Assembly (NCBI RefSeq): GCF_000383855.1
Contig: NZ_KB912877.1
Location: 3,119,579 to 3,183,578 of the forward strand
Direction of reading: 5' to 3'
Length of the DNA: 64,000 nt
From: Methylobacter marinus A45
Lineage (GTDB): Bacteria; Pseudomonadota; Gammaproteobacteria; Methylococcales; Methylomonadaceae
The notes under the pieces were generated by a model that saw only the letters and a list, made by a program, of their open reading frames with translations, searched no databases and was not told the origin of the DNA. The position numbers were made by a program, and so were the translations under genes. Position 1 is the stretch's first letter; the number at the start of each line of letters is the position of its first letter. Positions 53,034-61,896 of the stretch are shown here, one piece after another.

Positions 53034-53191
53034 GATTTATTGGCCTCATTTTTAAGCATTAATTTTTTTCATGTTAGGTGTCGATTGCTTTAATTTTCAT
53101 TGGCTGCGGCGTATAACCTGAAACGAACTCGAACTACAGCATGACATTTATAGTCCCACCGACATGTGACCAAAAACGAATGAGCCGGTTC

Positions 53192-54202
53192 ATGAAAATT
53201 CTGACTGTCAATGATATACAAAGACTGATAGCGATCGTCGGTATTGAAGCATTTTTCAACCAGCTGATGAGCGCGTTGAAGCAAGATTTTGCCCGCTGGC
53301 ATGCGTTTTACAAGTCGGCGCGCCATGCCACGCATTACGCGCATGGGGTCATCGAATTGATGCCCTGTTCGGATGACCGTTTATACACGTTCAAATATGT
53401 GAACGGCCATCCCGGCAATACCTCGGAAGGCAAGCTCAACGTTATCGCCGTCGGCCAGTTAAGCGAAGTGGTGTCGGGCTATCCGCTCATGATCTGCGAA
53501 ATGACGCTGCTGACCGCCTTCCGGACGGCCGCGGCCGGTGCCCTGGCGGCAAGCTATCTGGCCCGGCCGGAGTCCGGCACGCTGGCCATTATCGGCACCG
53601 GGGCGCAGGCGGAGTTTCAGGTGCTGGGGTTTAACGGCGTGTTTCCGCTGCGGCGGATACGCTTCTTTGATGCGGATGCCGGCGCCATGCGCAAGTTTGC
53701 CGGGAATCTCTCGGCTTATCCGTTCGAGCTGATACCGTGCAGCAGTATTAAAGAGGTTGTGCGGGAGGCCGATATCATCGTCACGGCAACGGCGGCGAAG
53801 CAGCGCCAAACGCTGTTCACGCTGGATGATATCGCGTCCGGCACCCATATTCAGGCCGTGGGCGGCGATTGCCCCGGCAAAACCGAATTGGGCCACGCCT
53901 TGCTGTCGGCGTCCAAGCTGGTTGTCGAATACACGCCGCAGGCCCTGGTCGAAGGTGAAGTGCAGCAGTGCGATGCGGGCGATGTATATGCCGAGTTATG
54001 GGAACTGGTCGGGGGCCTCAAGCCGGGCCGGGAACGCGCGGAAGAGATCACCGTGTTCGATTCGGTCGGATTTGCCCTGGAGGATTTCTCGATCCTGCGC
54101 CTGGTGTATGAATTGGCCTGCGAGCATCATCTGGGTACGGACATGCCGTTGATTCCCGAAGTGCAGGATCCCAAGGACCTGTTTGGCCTGCTGTCGCCAT
54201 AG
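53192..54202 (+). CDS. Ornithine cyclodeaminase / mu-crystallin family protein
   Basis: 336 residues from ATG 53192 (alternatives at 53180 and 53141; none has a strong site). The NAD-binding fold is LAIIGTGAQAEFQVLGFNGV. Other family blocks are LMICEMTLLTAFRTAAAGAL, DIIVTATAAK, IQAVGGDCPGKTEL and AELWELVGGLKPGRE with ITVFDSVGFALEDFS. Ornithine cyclodeaminase makes proline from ornithine with NAD as internal cofactor. The convergent arginase gene makes ornithine, supporting this over other family members. The 3' end overlaps the arginase gene by 76 bases. Confidence 0.85.
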   Translation: MKILTVNDIQRLIAIVGIEAFFNQLMSALKQDFARWHAFYKSARHATHYAHGVIELMPCSDDRLYTFKYVNGHPGNTSEGKLNVIAVGQLSEVVSGYPLMICEMTLLTAFRTAAAGALAASYLARPESGTLAIIGTGAQAEFQVLGFNGVFPLRRIRFFDADAGAMRKFAGNLSAYPFELIPCSSIKEVVREADIIVTATAAKQRQTLFTLDDIASGTHIQAVGGDCPGKTELGHALLSASKLVVEYTPQALVEGEVQQCDAGDVYAELWELVGGLKPGRERAEEITVFDSVGFALEDFSILRLVYELACEHHLGTDMPLIPEVQDPKDLFGLLSP

Positions 54203-55050
54203 AACGCTTCAATAATGGCTCTGATCAGGTCCAGCGTTTTATTGTCCTGGTCGTTTTCAGGATTGTATTCGCTGATTTCCAGGCCGCATATCCTGGCCTC
54301 GCGCTTGATTGACCTGAGCGCCGACATGAGTTCGTCCGCCCGGAGGCCGTCCGGGGCCGGCGTTTCGACGCCGGGCGCATCGGCGGGATCAATAAAATCC
54401 AGGTCTATGCTGATGCCGATCAGGCTGCAGGTCCGGCTCAGCTGTGCTATCGCCGCCTGTAAGGTCTGGGCGAGATGGCTGATTTGATCGGCAAAAATAA
54501 TCCTGACTCCCGCCTCTTGCAATAACGCATACTCCTCCTGCTCGTAGCTGCGGATGCCTATCTGGATCAGGTGTTGCGGCTTGATGAAGCGGTCGGCCGG
54601 GTACAGGGCCGACAGCCGGCTGTCGGCCTTGCCCAGCAGGGCCGATACAGGCATGCCGTGAATATTGCCGGAAGGGGAGGTTTCAAAGGTATGGGCATCC
54701 ATATGTGCATCGATCCAGATCAGCCCCAGGTCCTCTGTTTCCGGCAAGGCTTGCAGAACGCCGGGCCAGGTGCCCATGGCGCAGGAATGATCGCCGCCGA
54801 TCACCAGGAACGGGCGGCGGGCTTTGGTCCAGTTCCGGGTCAGCCGGCTGGCTTGCCGGTTGAGCCGATACAACTGGTCATCCTTTGAGCCTCGATTGTC
54901 AGGCTGCAGGATATGCCATTGCAGCTGCAGGCCGCTATCGTGCAAGGGCTGCAGCACCAAATCCTCGCGCAGCAATTCAGCCGCATAACCGCATGACTGC
55001 ATGGGGCCGCCCAGGCAAGAGGCAATCCCCAGTGTCTGTAATTTGGTCAT
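54127..55050 (-). CDS. Arginase-family ureohydrolase
   Basis: 307 residues from ATG 55050 after CAGGAGGAAACGG. Binuclear Mn ligands are clear: VIGGDHSCAMGTW (His), WIDAHMDAHTF (two Asp and His) and ISIDLDFIDPADAPGV (Asp pair). NIHGMPVSALLG is the substrate loop typical for arginase. The enzyme hydrolyses arginine to ornithine and urea. The last 25 codons are read in the opposite direction to the end of the ornithine cyclodeaminase gene, a genuine coding overlap of 76 bases. Confidence 0.9.
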   Translation of the reverse strand: MTKLQTLGIASCLGGPMQSCGYAAELLREDLVLQPLHDSGLQLQWHILQPDNRGSKDDQLYRLNRQASRLTRNWTKARRPFLVIGGDHSCAMGTWPGVLQALPETEDLGLIWIDAHMDAHTFETSPSGNIHGMPVSALLGKADSRLSALYPADRFIKPQHLIQIGIRSYEQEEYALLQEAGVRIIFADQISHLAQTLQAAIAQLSRTCSLIGISIDLDFIDPADAPGVETPAPDGLRADELMSALRSIKREARICGLEISEYNPENDQDNKTLDLIRAIIEAFYGDSRPNRSLGSCTSGINGMSVPR

Positions 55051-55358
55051 AACCGTTTCCTCCTGAAAAAAGAATCGAAACATGAGTTGATCCGGGGCGA
55101 TTTTAGCGGATGGTAACACAGGGGAGGATGCTTGGGCTCACGGATAGCCAGTCATCCGAGAACGGCAGGGGGAGATATCGATTTTCAGGTCGGAAATACC
55201 GGTATGGCAGGGCGTGCCTTTAGTGCAATCAGCCGTTACCTGAAAATAACGGCTGTTGTAAAAATTGACTATTGTTATTGGCAGGCCTGCCTGAAAAATA
55301 CCGTAGGGTACGCATTGCGTACCTTCTCCAGCGGTTCCGGTGAAAGTCATCCCAACAG

Positions 55359-55528
55359 GTACCAGACTGTGAAAGAATTAGTGAAAAGCATCATAAAAAG
55401 CCTTATTCACCACGAAGATCACGAAGGACACGAAGAAAAAATAAAATTAATCAATAACTTAAAGCTTCGTGCTCTTCGTGTCCTTCGTGGTTAAATCTTT
55501 TAAATTGAATACTTTCACAGTCTCGTAC
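55359..55528. mobile_element. 170-bp palindromic MITE-like element, copy 2
   Basis: Ends GTACCAGACTGTGAAAGAAT and GAATACTTTCACAGTCTCGT. It is the reverse complement of 32675-32844 with about three differences. GGTACGC / GCGTACC motifs lie just outside both ends (55308-55322 and 55524-55540), perhaps the target or an outer part of the element. The rest of 55051-55884 shows no gene. Confidence 0.8.
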
Positions 55529-55884
55529 GCGATGCGTACCCTACCGGATTTATGAAAACCTCTGACGCCCTATCGGTCAGTGGATAGCTTGTCTTTCATG
55601 GCGACGCATGCCTGAAGGTAATGTTTCCGACTAATGAATAAATGCCCTAGCCACATGGTTGCCGGGACTGACATGCTACAGGCTTTGCTACAGGAAAGCG
55701 GATGCTTTTCCGCGCGTGCCGTCAGGGGTGTGTATCATATGGATCAGAAAGGGTAAGAATTGATTGAACCTTGTTTGTTTGATACCTTACAATTTCGCTG
55801 GGTGAATTATAAAAAGAAAGTCATCGGGTGATTTCAGTTGCCCCGCAGTCGCCCTTATGGTTAATAATAATTTTGGAGTATGGT

Positions 55885-56889
55885 ATGTTTAAAATTCGTT
55901 CGCTGGTTTCAGCGTTAATGCTTGCTGGCAGCGTTTCTGTTGCTTCAGCCTGGGAGGCTTTACCTGCAAAAGCGCCTGAACCGGCTGATAACCCTTCCTC
56001 GGAAGCTAAAATAGAGCTCGGTAAAATTCTATATCACGATCCGCGTTTGTCTTCGACCGGTACGCTGTCCTGCGCATCTTGCCATAACACCATGTTAGGC
56101 GGCGAGGACAACAGAGCGAATTCGATAGGCGTCCATGATCAAACAGGCGGCCGCAGTTCACCGACAGTCTGGAATGCGGCGTTCAGCAAAGTCCAGTTCT
56201 GGGACGGCCGGGCGGCAAGCCTTGAAGATCAGGCGGCAGGCCCTGTGACCAATCCTATTGAAATGGGCATGAAGAGTTGGGATGACGTCGTGGCGCGCCT
56301 GAAAGCCATCGAGGGTTATCAAGGGCTTTTCGAGAAAGCATTCGGCAAGGATTCGATTTCCAAGGATAACGCGACCAAAGCGATCGCCACTTATGAAAGA
56401 ACCCTGATTACGCCGAACAGCCCTTATGACAAATATGTCAATGGCGACGAATCCGCTTTGACGGCCCAGCAAATCAGCGGTATGCAGAAATTCCAGGAAA
56501 TAGGCTGTACCAGTTGCCACAGCGGCCCTGCCTTTAACGGTGAAGGCGCGTTCCAGAAGTTCCCTATCAACAGCAATGGTTATTTTGAAGCGCAATATCA
56601 TTTCAAGAAGGATAAAGGGGTAGCGGAAGTCAGCAAAAATGCCGCTGACGAGCATATGTGGAAAGTGCCTACCTTACGCAATATCGCTTTAACGGCGCCT
56701 TATTTTCACAACGGTTCGGTTAAAACGCTGGACTCAGCCGTAACCTTAATGGCGAAACTGCAATTAGGCAAGGATTTGTCCAAGGAAGAGGTGGCTGATA
56801 TCGTGGCTTTCCTGAATGCCTTGACCGGTGAATTCCCCAAACAAACAATGCCGGTTCTGCCAGGTACGCCCGGTACCACTTTAAACTAA
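55885..56889 (+). CDS. Di-haem cytochrome c peroxidase (CcpA/MauG family)
   Basis: 334 residues from ATG 55885 with TTGGAG ahead; the upstream frame lacks signal character. A signal peptide ends near ASA-WEAL. Haem 1 is LSCASCHNTMLGG and haem 2 is GCTSCHSGPAFNGEG. The family core WNAAFSKVQFWDGRAASLED, QAAGPVTNPIEMG and the late VPTLRNIALTAPYFHNGSVK (distal Met/His region) are present. The periplasmic enzyme reduces H2O2 with electrons from a small cytochrome. Whether it is CcpA or a MauG-like modifier cannot be settled by eye. Confidence 0.9.
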   Translation: MFKIRSLVSALMLAGSVSVASAWEALPAKAPEPADNPSSEAKIELGKILYHDPRLSSTGTLSCASCHNTMLGGEDNRANSIGVHDQTGGRSSPTVWNAAFSKVQFWDGRAASLEDQAAGPVTNPIEMGMKSWDDVVARLKAIEGYQGLFEKAFGKDSISKDNATKAIATYERTLITPNSPYDKYVNGDESALTAQQISGMQKFQEIGCTSCHSGPAFNGEGAFQKFPINSNGYFEAQYHFKKDKGVAEVSKNAADEHMWKVPTLRNIALTAPYFHNGSVKTLDSAVTLMAKLQLGKDLSKEEVADIVAFLNALTGEFPKQTMPVLPGTPGTTLN

Positions 56890-56903
56890 GCCGTTTTCGG
56901 CAA

Positions 56904-56923
56904 GGGCGGCCGGTCGGCCGCCC
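56904..56923 (+). terminator. First hairpin after the peroxidase gene
   Basis: Perfect nine-base-pair stem GGGCGGCCG / CGGCCGCCC, two-base loop, CATTT after it. It precedes the stronger terminator at 56937. Confidence 0.65.
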
Positions 56924-56936
56924 TCATTTGCAAAGG

Positions 56937-56958
56937 GGAGCTTTCTGGCTCCTTTTTT
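56937..56958 (+). terminator. Rho-independent terminator after the peroxidase gene
   Basis: GGAGC / GCTCC stem with a six-base loop followed by six T residues, directly before the stop of the convergent gene. Confidence 0.75.
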
Positions 56959-58231
56959 ATTGCCCGCTGTAAATTGGCGCCGCCGCTATGCGCCTGTCAA
57001 TCAGCTCGATGATTTTTTGATAAGCCGGACTGTTGACGGACTCGAAGCGTCTTTCGAATTCCGCCAGATCCATATTTTCAGGCAGATCCCGGGGATCCGG
57101 CATAAAGTCCCGGTAATCGTTTATCGCGGCCATGGCTTTCTGCATTCTGCGGGCGTTTTCAGGCGATGAGGTGGCCATTTCGCCAAAGTAGGTGCCGGCC
57201 TTGTCGGCGGCCAGGTCGATAAAGCTGAAGCCACTGCCTTCCCGGGCATCTCTCAACTCTTTTTCCTCGCCTATGGCCTGGGCAATCTGGCCGTTGGCCG
57301 ATGCGGTCAGTGCCGCGGAACCGATAAAGTGCTTGGCCAGGTCTATTCGTTTATACATGAAGGCCGAATACTGTTGTTCGGTAACCGGCAAGGGCTTGGA
57401 CGCAGGCAGGAATTTTTCGGTTTCCCGTTTATTGACGTATTCATTGACGGTAAAAATAACGATCCTGTTTTCTTCGATGGCATTTTCCAGGCTAGAGCGC
57501 TGACAGGCCAGTTCAAACAGCGGTTTTAGCAACTCCGCCAGCGACAGGCGCCAGGCCGGGTCATGCCGGGCAACGATCTCGGCCAGTTTTTGCTGGTAGA
57601 CATTGTGCGTCTGGCTGTCGCCGTCATGCCCCTGAGTCAGGAAATTTTTGGCCTGTATCAGGGTTTTCGCGTCGGAATTGTAAGCGATGGTCAGTTTTTT
57701 GCCTTCAATTTGCACGGCTTTAATGGGCCGGGTCGCCAGGATGAAATAGTCATTCAACGATGAATGCTGAATTACCTTGTCGATAACAAACGCAGCGAGT
57801 TTGGCTGGCAGCAATAGCTTTCCGGCTTTAAATTTCGTGATGCCGGGCAGGGGCGCGTCGTTTTCACTGCCTAATCTGAAGCTGATATTCAAATATTTGC
57901 CCAGGCCGTTTTCAGGCAGGGTTACCGTGACGTTGAATCTGACTTTGTTGTCTTTCAGTTCAATTCTGACGGCGCTTTTACTGTACCGGTTCAACAGATA
58001 ATTGCCGGCGAGATTGAGGTCGGCTTCGGTCAGTTCAATCGTATGGATTTCGTCTGGCCGGGTTTTAGCGCCTTCATGCAGGATTTTTTTTGCCCTGGCC
58101 ACATCCTCGTGCGTCAGCGACCAGCCCAACTCGGTTTCAGGCGTGTTGCCGACCGCAAACAGGACCAGCATGACGCAGAAAAACACTAATGCACACAGGC
58201 AATAGCTCAAGGCACGGAATAAAGTTTTCAT
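56957..58231 (-). CDS. Membrane-anchored hypothetical protein downstream of ppx
   Basis: 424 residues. One N-terminal transmembrane helix (LSYCLCALVFFCVMLVLFAV) acts as anchor; the remaining 400 residues should be periplasmic. The first half is strand-rich (AVRIELKDNKVRFNVTVTLP, YLNISFRLGSENDAPLPGIT), like a lipid-binding or AsmA-like sheet; the second half is helical. I do not recognise a named family. It lies nine bases after the exopolyphosphatase stop, so the two are an operon. Confidence 0.75.
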   Translation of the reverse strand: MKTLFRALSYCLCALVFFCVMLVLFAVGNTPETELGWSLTHEDVARAKKILHEGAKTRPDEIHTIELTEADLNLAGNYLLNRYSKSAVRIELKDNKVRFNVTVTLPENGLGKYLNISFRLGSENDAPLPGITKFKAGKLLLPAKLAAFVIDKVIQHSSLNDYFILATRPIKAVQIEGKKLTIAYNSDAKTLIQAKNFLTQGHDGDSQTHNVYQQKLAEIVARHDPAWRLSLAELLKPLFELACQRSSLENAIEENRIVIFTVNEYVNKRETEKFLPASKPLPVTEQQYSAFMYKRIDLAKHFIGSAALTASANGQIAQAIGEEKELRDAREGSGFSFIDLAADKAGTYFGEMATSSPENARRMQKAMAAINDYRDFMPDPRDLPENMDLAEFERRFESVNSPAYQKIIELIDRRIAAAPIYSGQ

Positions 58232-58240
58232 AAGGATAGC

Positions 58241-59740
58241 TTATAAAAACTCCAGCTTGAAGCCTGAGGACTTTAAATAGTCGGCTTCCTGGATCAAATC
58301 GGCATAGGTGAGCGGCGACTGGGCCAGCCAGTTATCCGGAAACTGTAAACTGATTTTGGATTTTACAATGGCGATCTTAAAGTCCGGTAACTGGTGCTCG
58401 TGGCGGTTGCGGCGCAACAGGACGGCCAAGCGCAGAATAATGGCCAGATAGGGGGCGTCGATGTCCCAGGGAAACGGCAAGCCGCTGAAACGGCTATGCG
58501 AGAATTTACGCCGATGCGATCTGACAATCGTGGCCAGCAAAATCTGGTCTTGCCTGGAAAAGCCGGCCAGATCGCCATTCTCGATAATATAGGCGCTGTG
58601 TTTATGGTATTGGTTATGGGCGATATCATGGCCGATCTCGTGCAGGGAGGCCGCCCAGTCCAGAAATTGCGCGCTGTTTTCATTGTTGAAAAGACATACG
58701 GCGCTGTTGAGCTGAGCCAGCATGTAGTGAACGGTCTGCCTGACGCGCTCCGCGTGTTCCTTGTCGGTATGATAACGCTCGGCCAGTGTCTGCACGGTCG
58801 CCGAGCGAATGTCGCGGTCATAAATCCGGCCCAGTAAGTCCTGGATCAGGCCTTCCCTGAGCGCGCCGTCGGAAACGGTCATCTGCTCGATGCCGAGGCT
58901 TTTGAAGGTGGCGTAGACGATTGCCACGCCGCCCGGGAATACCGGCAGGCGCTCCGGGTCGAGTCCCGGCAAAGCCAGTTGGTTAATATGGTCGCAGCGG
59001 TTGATATGGGCGATCAGTTGTTCCAGGCCGTCCAGCGTGATGCCGTTGTTGCTCCAGTTCTTGATCTGCAGGACTTTGTCGATGGCGCGCAAGCTGCCGG
59101 AAGCGCCGATGGCTTCGTCCCAGTTTTTGCGCTGGAACTGTTTCGCGAAGGGTTCCAATTGCTGCTCGGCAAACAGGACGGCTTGGGTAAATGCGTGTTT
59201 GGACAGCCTGCCGTTCTTGAAAAAGCTATTGCTGACCGAAACGCAGCCCATGGGCAGGCTCTCTTTTTTCCTGGGCGTAGCGTCCTGGCCGATAATATAT
59301 TCGGTGCTGCCGCCGCCGATATCCATCACGAAGCGAAGGTTGGCGTTGGTGCCCAGACTGTGCGCGACGCCCAGATAAATCAGGCGCGCCTCTTCTATGC
59401 CGGAAATGATGTCGATAGGATGATTCAGGGCTTTTTCGGCTTTGGCCAGAAACTGCGCGGCGTTTTTGGCCGTGCGCAAGGTATTGGTGCCGACGGCGCG
59501 GACGCTGCCGGGCGGAAAGTTGCGGATTCGCTGGCCGAATCGCTGCAGACACTCCAGCGCCCTTTTTTGCGTGGCGACATCCAGATTGTGCTTCTTGTCC
59601 AGTCCGGATGCCAGTCTGACCATCTCCTTAAGCCGGTCGATGGTTTGCAGTTTGCCATCGGCCAGGCTGCAAACGATCATGTGAAAGCTGTTCGACCCCA
59701 GGTCTACAGCGGCAACGATTTCAGGCGGTTTCTTTGGCAC
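58241..59740 (-). CDS. ppx: Exopolyphosphatase / guanosine pentaphosphate phosphatase
   Basis: 499 residues. The ASKHA phosphate-binding blocks are AAVDLGSNSFHMIVCSLADG (phosphate 1), RAVGTNTLRTAKN, VMDIGGGSTEYIIGQDATPR (phosphate 2) and catalytic Glu in ISGIEEARLIYLGVAHSL. The C-terminal half is an HD-like helical domain (WAASLHEIGHDIAHNQYHKH). It hydrolyses polyphosphate from the end, or pppGpp; Ppx and GppA cannot be separated by sequence alone. Confidence 0.9.
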   Translation of the reverse strand: MPKKPPEIVAAVDLGSNSFHMIVCSLADGKLQTIDRLKEMVRLASGLDKKHNLDVATQKRALECLQRFGQRIRNFPPGSVRAVGTNTLRTAKNAAQFLAKAEKALNHPIDIISGIEEARLIYLGVAHSLGTNANLRFVMDIGGGSTEYIIGQDATPRKKESLPMGCVSVSNSFFKNGRLSKHAFTQAVLFAEQQLEPFAKQFQRKNWDEAIGASGSLRAIDKVLQIKNWSNNGITLDGLEQLIAHINRCDHINQLALPGLDPERLPVFPGGVAIVYATFKSLGIEQMTVSDGALREGLIQDLLGRIYDRDIRSATVQTLAERYHTDKEHAERVRQTVHYMLAQLNSAVCLFNNENSAQFLDWAASLHEIGHDIAHNQYHKHSAYIIENGDLAGFSRQDQILLATIVRSHRRKFSHSRFSGLPFPWDIDAPYLAIILRLAVLLRRNRHEHQLPDFKIAIVKSKISLQFPDNWLAQSPLTYADLIQEADYLKSSGFKLEFL

Positions 59741-59881
59741 AAGCTATCCGGTTTTAGTCTACGAAACTTTTAAAGATCTGATAAAATTACAAACTTTTTA
59801 GCTATCCATCTCATAGTGTTCTAATGGATGCGACGCTTAATTTAACTTATTTGAAGGCTTCCGTTAAGTGTTAGTTTTAGC

Positions 59882-60811
59882 ATGAAGGCATTATCAATTC
59901 GAAATCTCAAAAAAATCTATAACAATGGATTTGTGGCTTTAAAAGGCATTGATCTTGATGTCGAAGCCGGTGATTTCTTTGCGTTGCTAGGACCTAACGG
60001 GGCCGGAAAATCCACCACCATCGGCATTATCAGTTCCCTGGTCAATGCCACCAGCGGTTCGGTCAGTATCTTCGGACATGACCTGCGGCACGACCGGGCC
60101 CGGGCGAAAAGCTGCATCGGCCTGGTGCCTCAGGAAGTCAATTTCAACCAGTTTGAAACCGTCAAGAATATCCTGCTCAATCAAGCCGGCTATTACGGCA
60201 CGCCGCGCAAAATCGCCCTGCAGCGGACCGAGCAATGCCTCAAGCAGATGGATCTGTGGGATAAACGCGACATGGTATCGAGGCGTTTGTCGGGCGGCAT
60301 GAAGCGCCGGGTCATGATTGCCCGCGCGCTGGTTCATGCGCCCAAGCTGCTGATTCTGGACGAGCCGACGGCAGGCGTCGATATCGAAATCCGTCGCTCG
60401 ATGTGGAAAATGATGCAGGAAGTCAACCGGCAGGGCACGACCATCATTCTGACCACGCATTATCTTGAGGAAGCCGAAAGCCTGTGCCGGAATATCGCCA
60501 TTATCAATCACGGCCTGATCGTTGAAAATTCCGACATGGCCAGTCTGCTGGCCCGGCTGAACATCGATTATTTTGTGCTGGATCTGGCCGAACCGATCGA
60601 TGCGGTGCCGGTTATCGAGGGCTATCAGATCGAGCGCGTTTCGGACAAGGTGCTGAACGTGGGCGTGCCCAAGGAGTACGGGCTGAATACCTTGTTCAAG
60701 TTGTTGACGGAACGCAATATCAAGGTGATCAGCCTGAAAAACAGGACCAACCGGCTGGAACAACTGTTTATGGATTTGATTGATCAAGAATCCGACGAGT
60801 CACTGCAATGA
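59882..60811 (+). CDS. ABC-2 exporter, ATP-binding protein
   Basis: 309 residues. Walker A GPNGAGKSTTIG, Q-loop LVPQEVNFNQFE, signature RLSGGMKRRVMIARALVHAP, Walker B LLILDEPTAGVDIE and H-loop TTHYLEEAE are complete. The C-terminal 80 residues match the YadG-type extension. It overlaps the permease gene by four bases (ATGA). Confidence 0.92.
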   Translation: MKALSIRNLKKIYNNGFVALKGIDLDVEAGDFFALLGPNGAGKSTTIGIISSLVNATSGSVSIFGHDLRHDRARAKSCIGLVPQEVNFNQFETVKNILLNQAGYYGTPRKIALQRTEQCLKQMDLWDKRDMVSRRLSGGMKRRVMIARALVHAPKLLILDEPTAGVDIEIRRSMWKMMQEVNRQGTTIILTTHYLEEAESLCRNIAIINHGLIVENSDMASLLARLNIDYFVLDLAEPIDAVPVIEGYQIERVSDKVLNVGVPKEYGLNTLFKLLTERNIKVISLKNRTNRLEQLFMDLIDQESDESLQ

Positions 60812-61572
60812 ATCATGCCATAGCCCTTAGAACCATTGTCAAAAAGGAAGTCCAGCGCTTTATCCGCATCTGGCCGCAAACCCTGCTGCCGCCGGCCATT
60901 ACCACGGCGCTGTATTTTCTGATTTTCGGCAAGCTGATCGGCGACCGGATCGGCACGGTCGGCGGCGCCAGCTATATGGATTATATCGTGCCGGGCGTGA
61001 TTCTGATGTCCGTGATCAGCCATTCCTACGCCAATGTCGTGTCCTCGTTTTATTCGACCAAGTTCCAGCGCAATATCGAGGAGTTGCTGGTTTCGCCGGT
61101 GCCCAACTGGGTGATCCTGTCCGGCTATGTCAGCGGCGGGATTATCCGGGGTTTGCTGGTGGGACTTGTTGTGGCGTTGATATCGCGTGTCTTTGCCGAT
61201 ATCGCCATCAACAACATTGCCGTCACTTTATCGATAGCCGTATTGACGGCTACGGTCTTCTCGCTGGCCGGGTTTATCAATGCCGTGTTCGCGGACAGTT
61301 TTGACGATATTTCCATCATCCCGAACTTCATATTAACGCCGTTGAGCTATCTGGGCGGCGTGTTTTACTCGGTCGACATGCTGCCGGATGTCTGGCAGAC
61401 GGTTTCCCTGGGCAATCCGATCCTGTACATGATCAATGCCTTTCGCTATGGCCTGATCGGCGTAACCGATGTGGACGTTACGATTGCCTTTGTCATGACC
61501 GGCGGCTTCAGTATTGTCTTGATTCTTTTCAGCCTGTTTTTGCTGCATAAGGGTGTGGGGATTAAGAATTAG
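60808..61572 (+). CDS. ABC-2 type permease
   Basis: 254 residues, six transmembrane helices. The ABC-2 pattern NIEELLVSPVPNWVILSGYV, then FSLAGFINAVFADSFDDISI, FILTPLSYLGGVFYSVDMLP, IDAFRYG-like NPILYMINAFRYGLIG is clear. It forms a YadGH-like exporter with the upstream ATPase; the substrate is unknown. Confidence 0.92.
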   Translation: MNHAIALRTIVKKEVQRFIRIWPQTLLPPAITTALYFLIFGKLIGDRIGTVGGASYMDYIVPGVILMSVISHSYANVVSSFYSTKFQRNIEELLVSPVPNWVILSGYVSGGIIRGLLVGLVVALISRVFADIAINNIAVTLSIAVLTATVFSLAGFINAVFADSFDDISIIPNFILTPLSYLGGVFYSVDMLPDVWQTVSLGNPILYMINAFRYGLIGVTDVDVTIAFVMTGGFSIVLILFSLFLLHKGVGIKN

Positions 61573-61583
61573 AGCACGCGTCA

Positions 61584-61630
61584 CGCGTAGGCGGGTTGGC
61601 GCTTTAGCGGAAACCCGGCATGGGCGGCTA
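61584..61630. repeat. REP-like repeat, family A (inverted orientation)
   Basis: GTAGGCGGGTTGGCGCTTTA, GCGGAAACCCGGCATGGGCG: the inverse of the usual right arm. It follows the permease gene. Confidence 0.6.
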
Positions 61631-61708
61631 GTTCAGGATGTAGGGTACGCATCGCGTACCAGTTTTCAACATGTTCAGATGAATGAAGTTCCAAAAGGTA
61701 CGCAGTGC

Positions 61709-61834
61709 GTACCAGACTGTGAAAGTATTCAGAATTTCTCTCTTCAATGTCTATATGTTGTTATATGCAAATATCAAATACACAATATATTGTGATAAAA
61801 ATTTCAAAAAACGAATACTTTCACAGTCTCGTAC
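61709..61834. mobile_element. MITE-like element with the same ends but a different core
   Basis: The ends GTACCAGACTGTGAAAGTAT and GAATACTTTCACAGTCTCGT equal those of the 170-bp elements. The 80-base core is unrelated and AT-rich, with an ACAATATATTGT palindrome. So the ends move, or are copied, independently of the centre. Confidence 0.75.
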
Positions 61835-61896
61835 CCTACTGCTGTTAAAAGTGCTGGCGCTTGACCCGGCAAACGGGCTCCCCGACCCGTCTTTAA

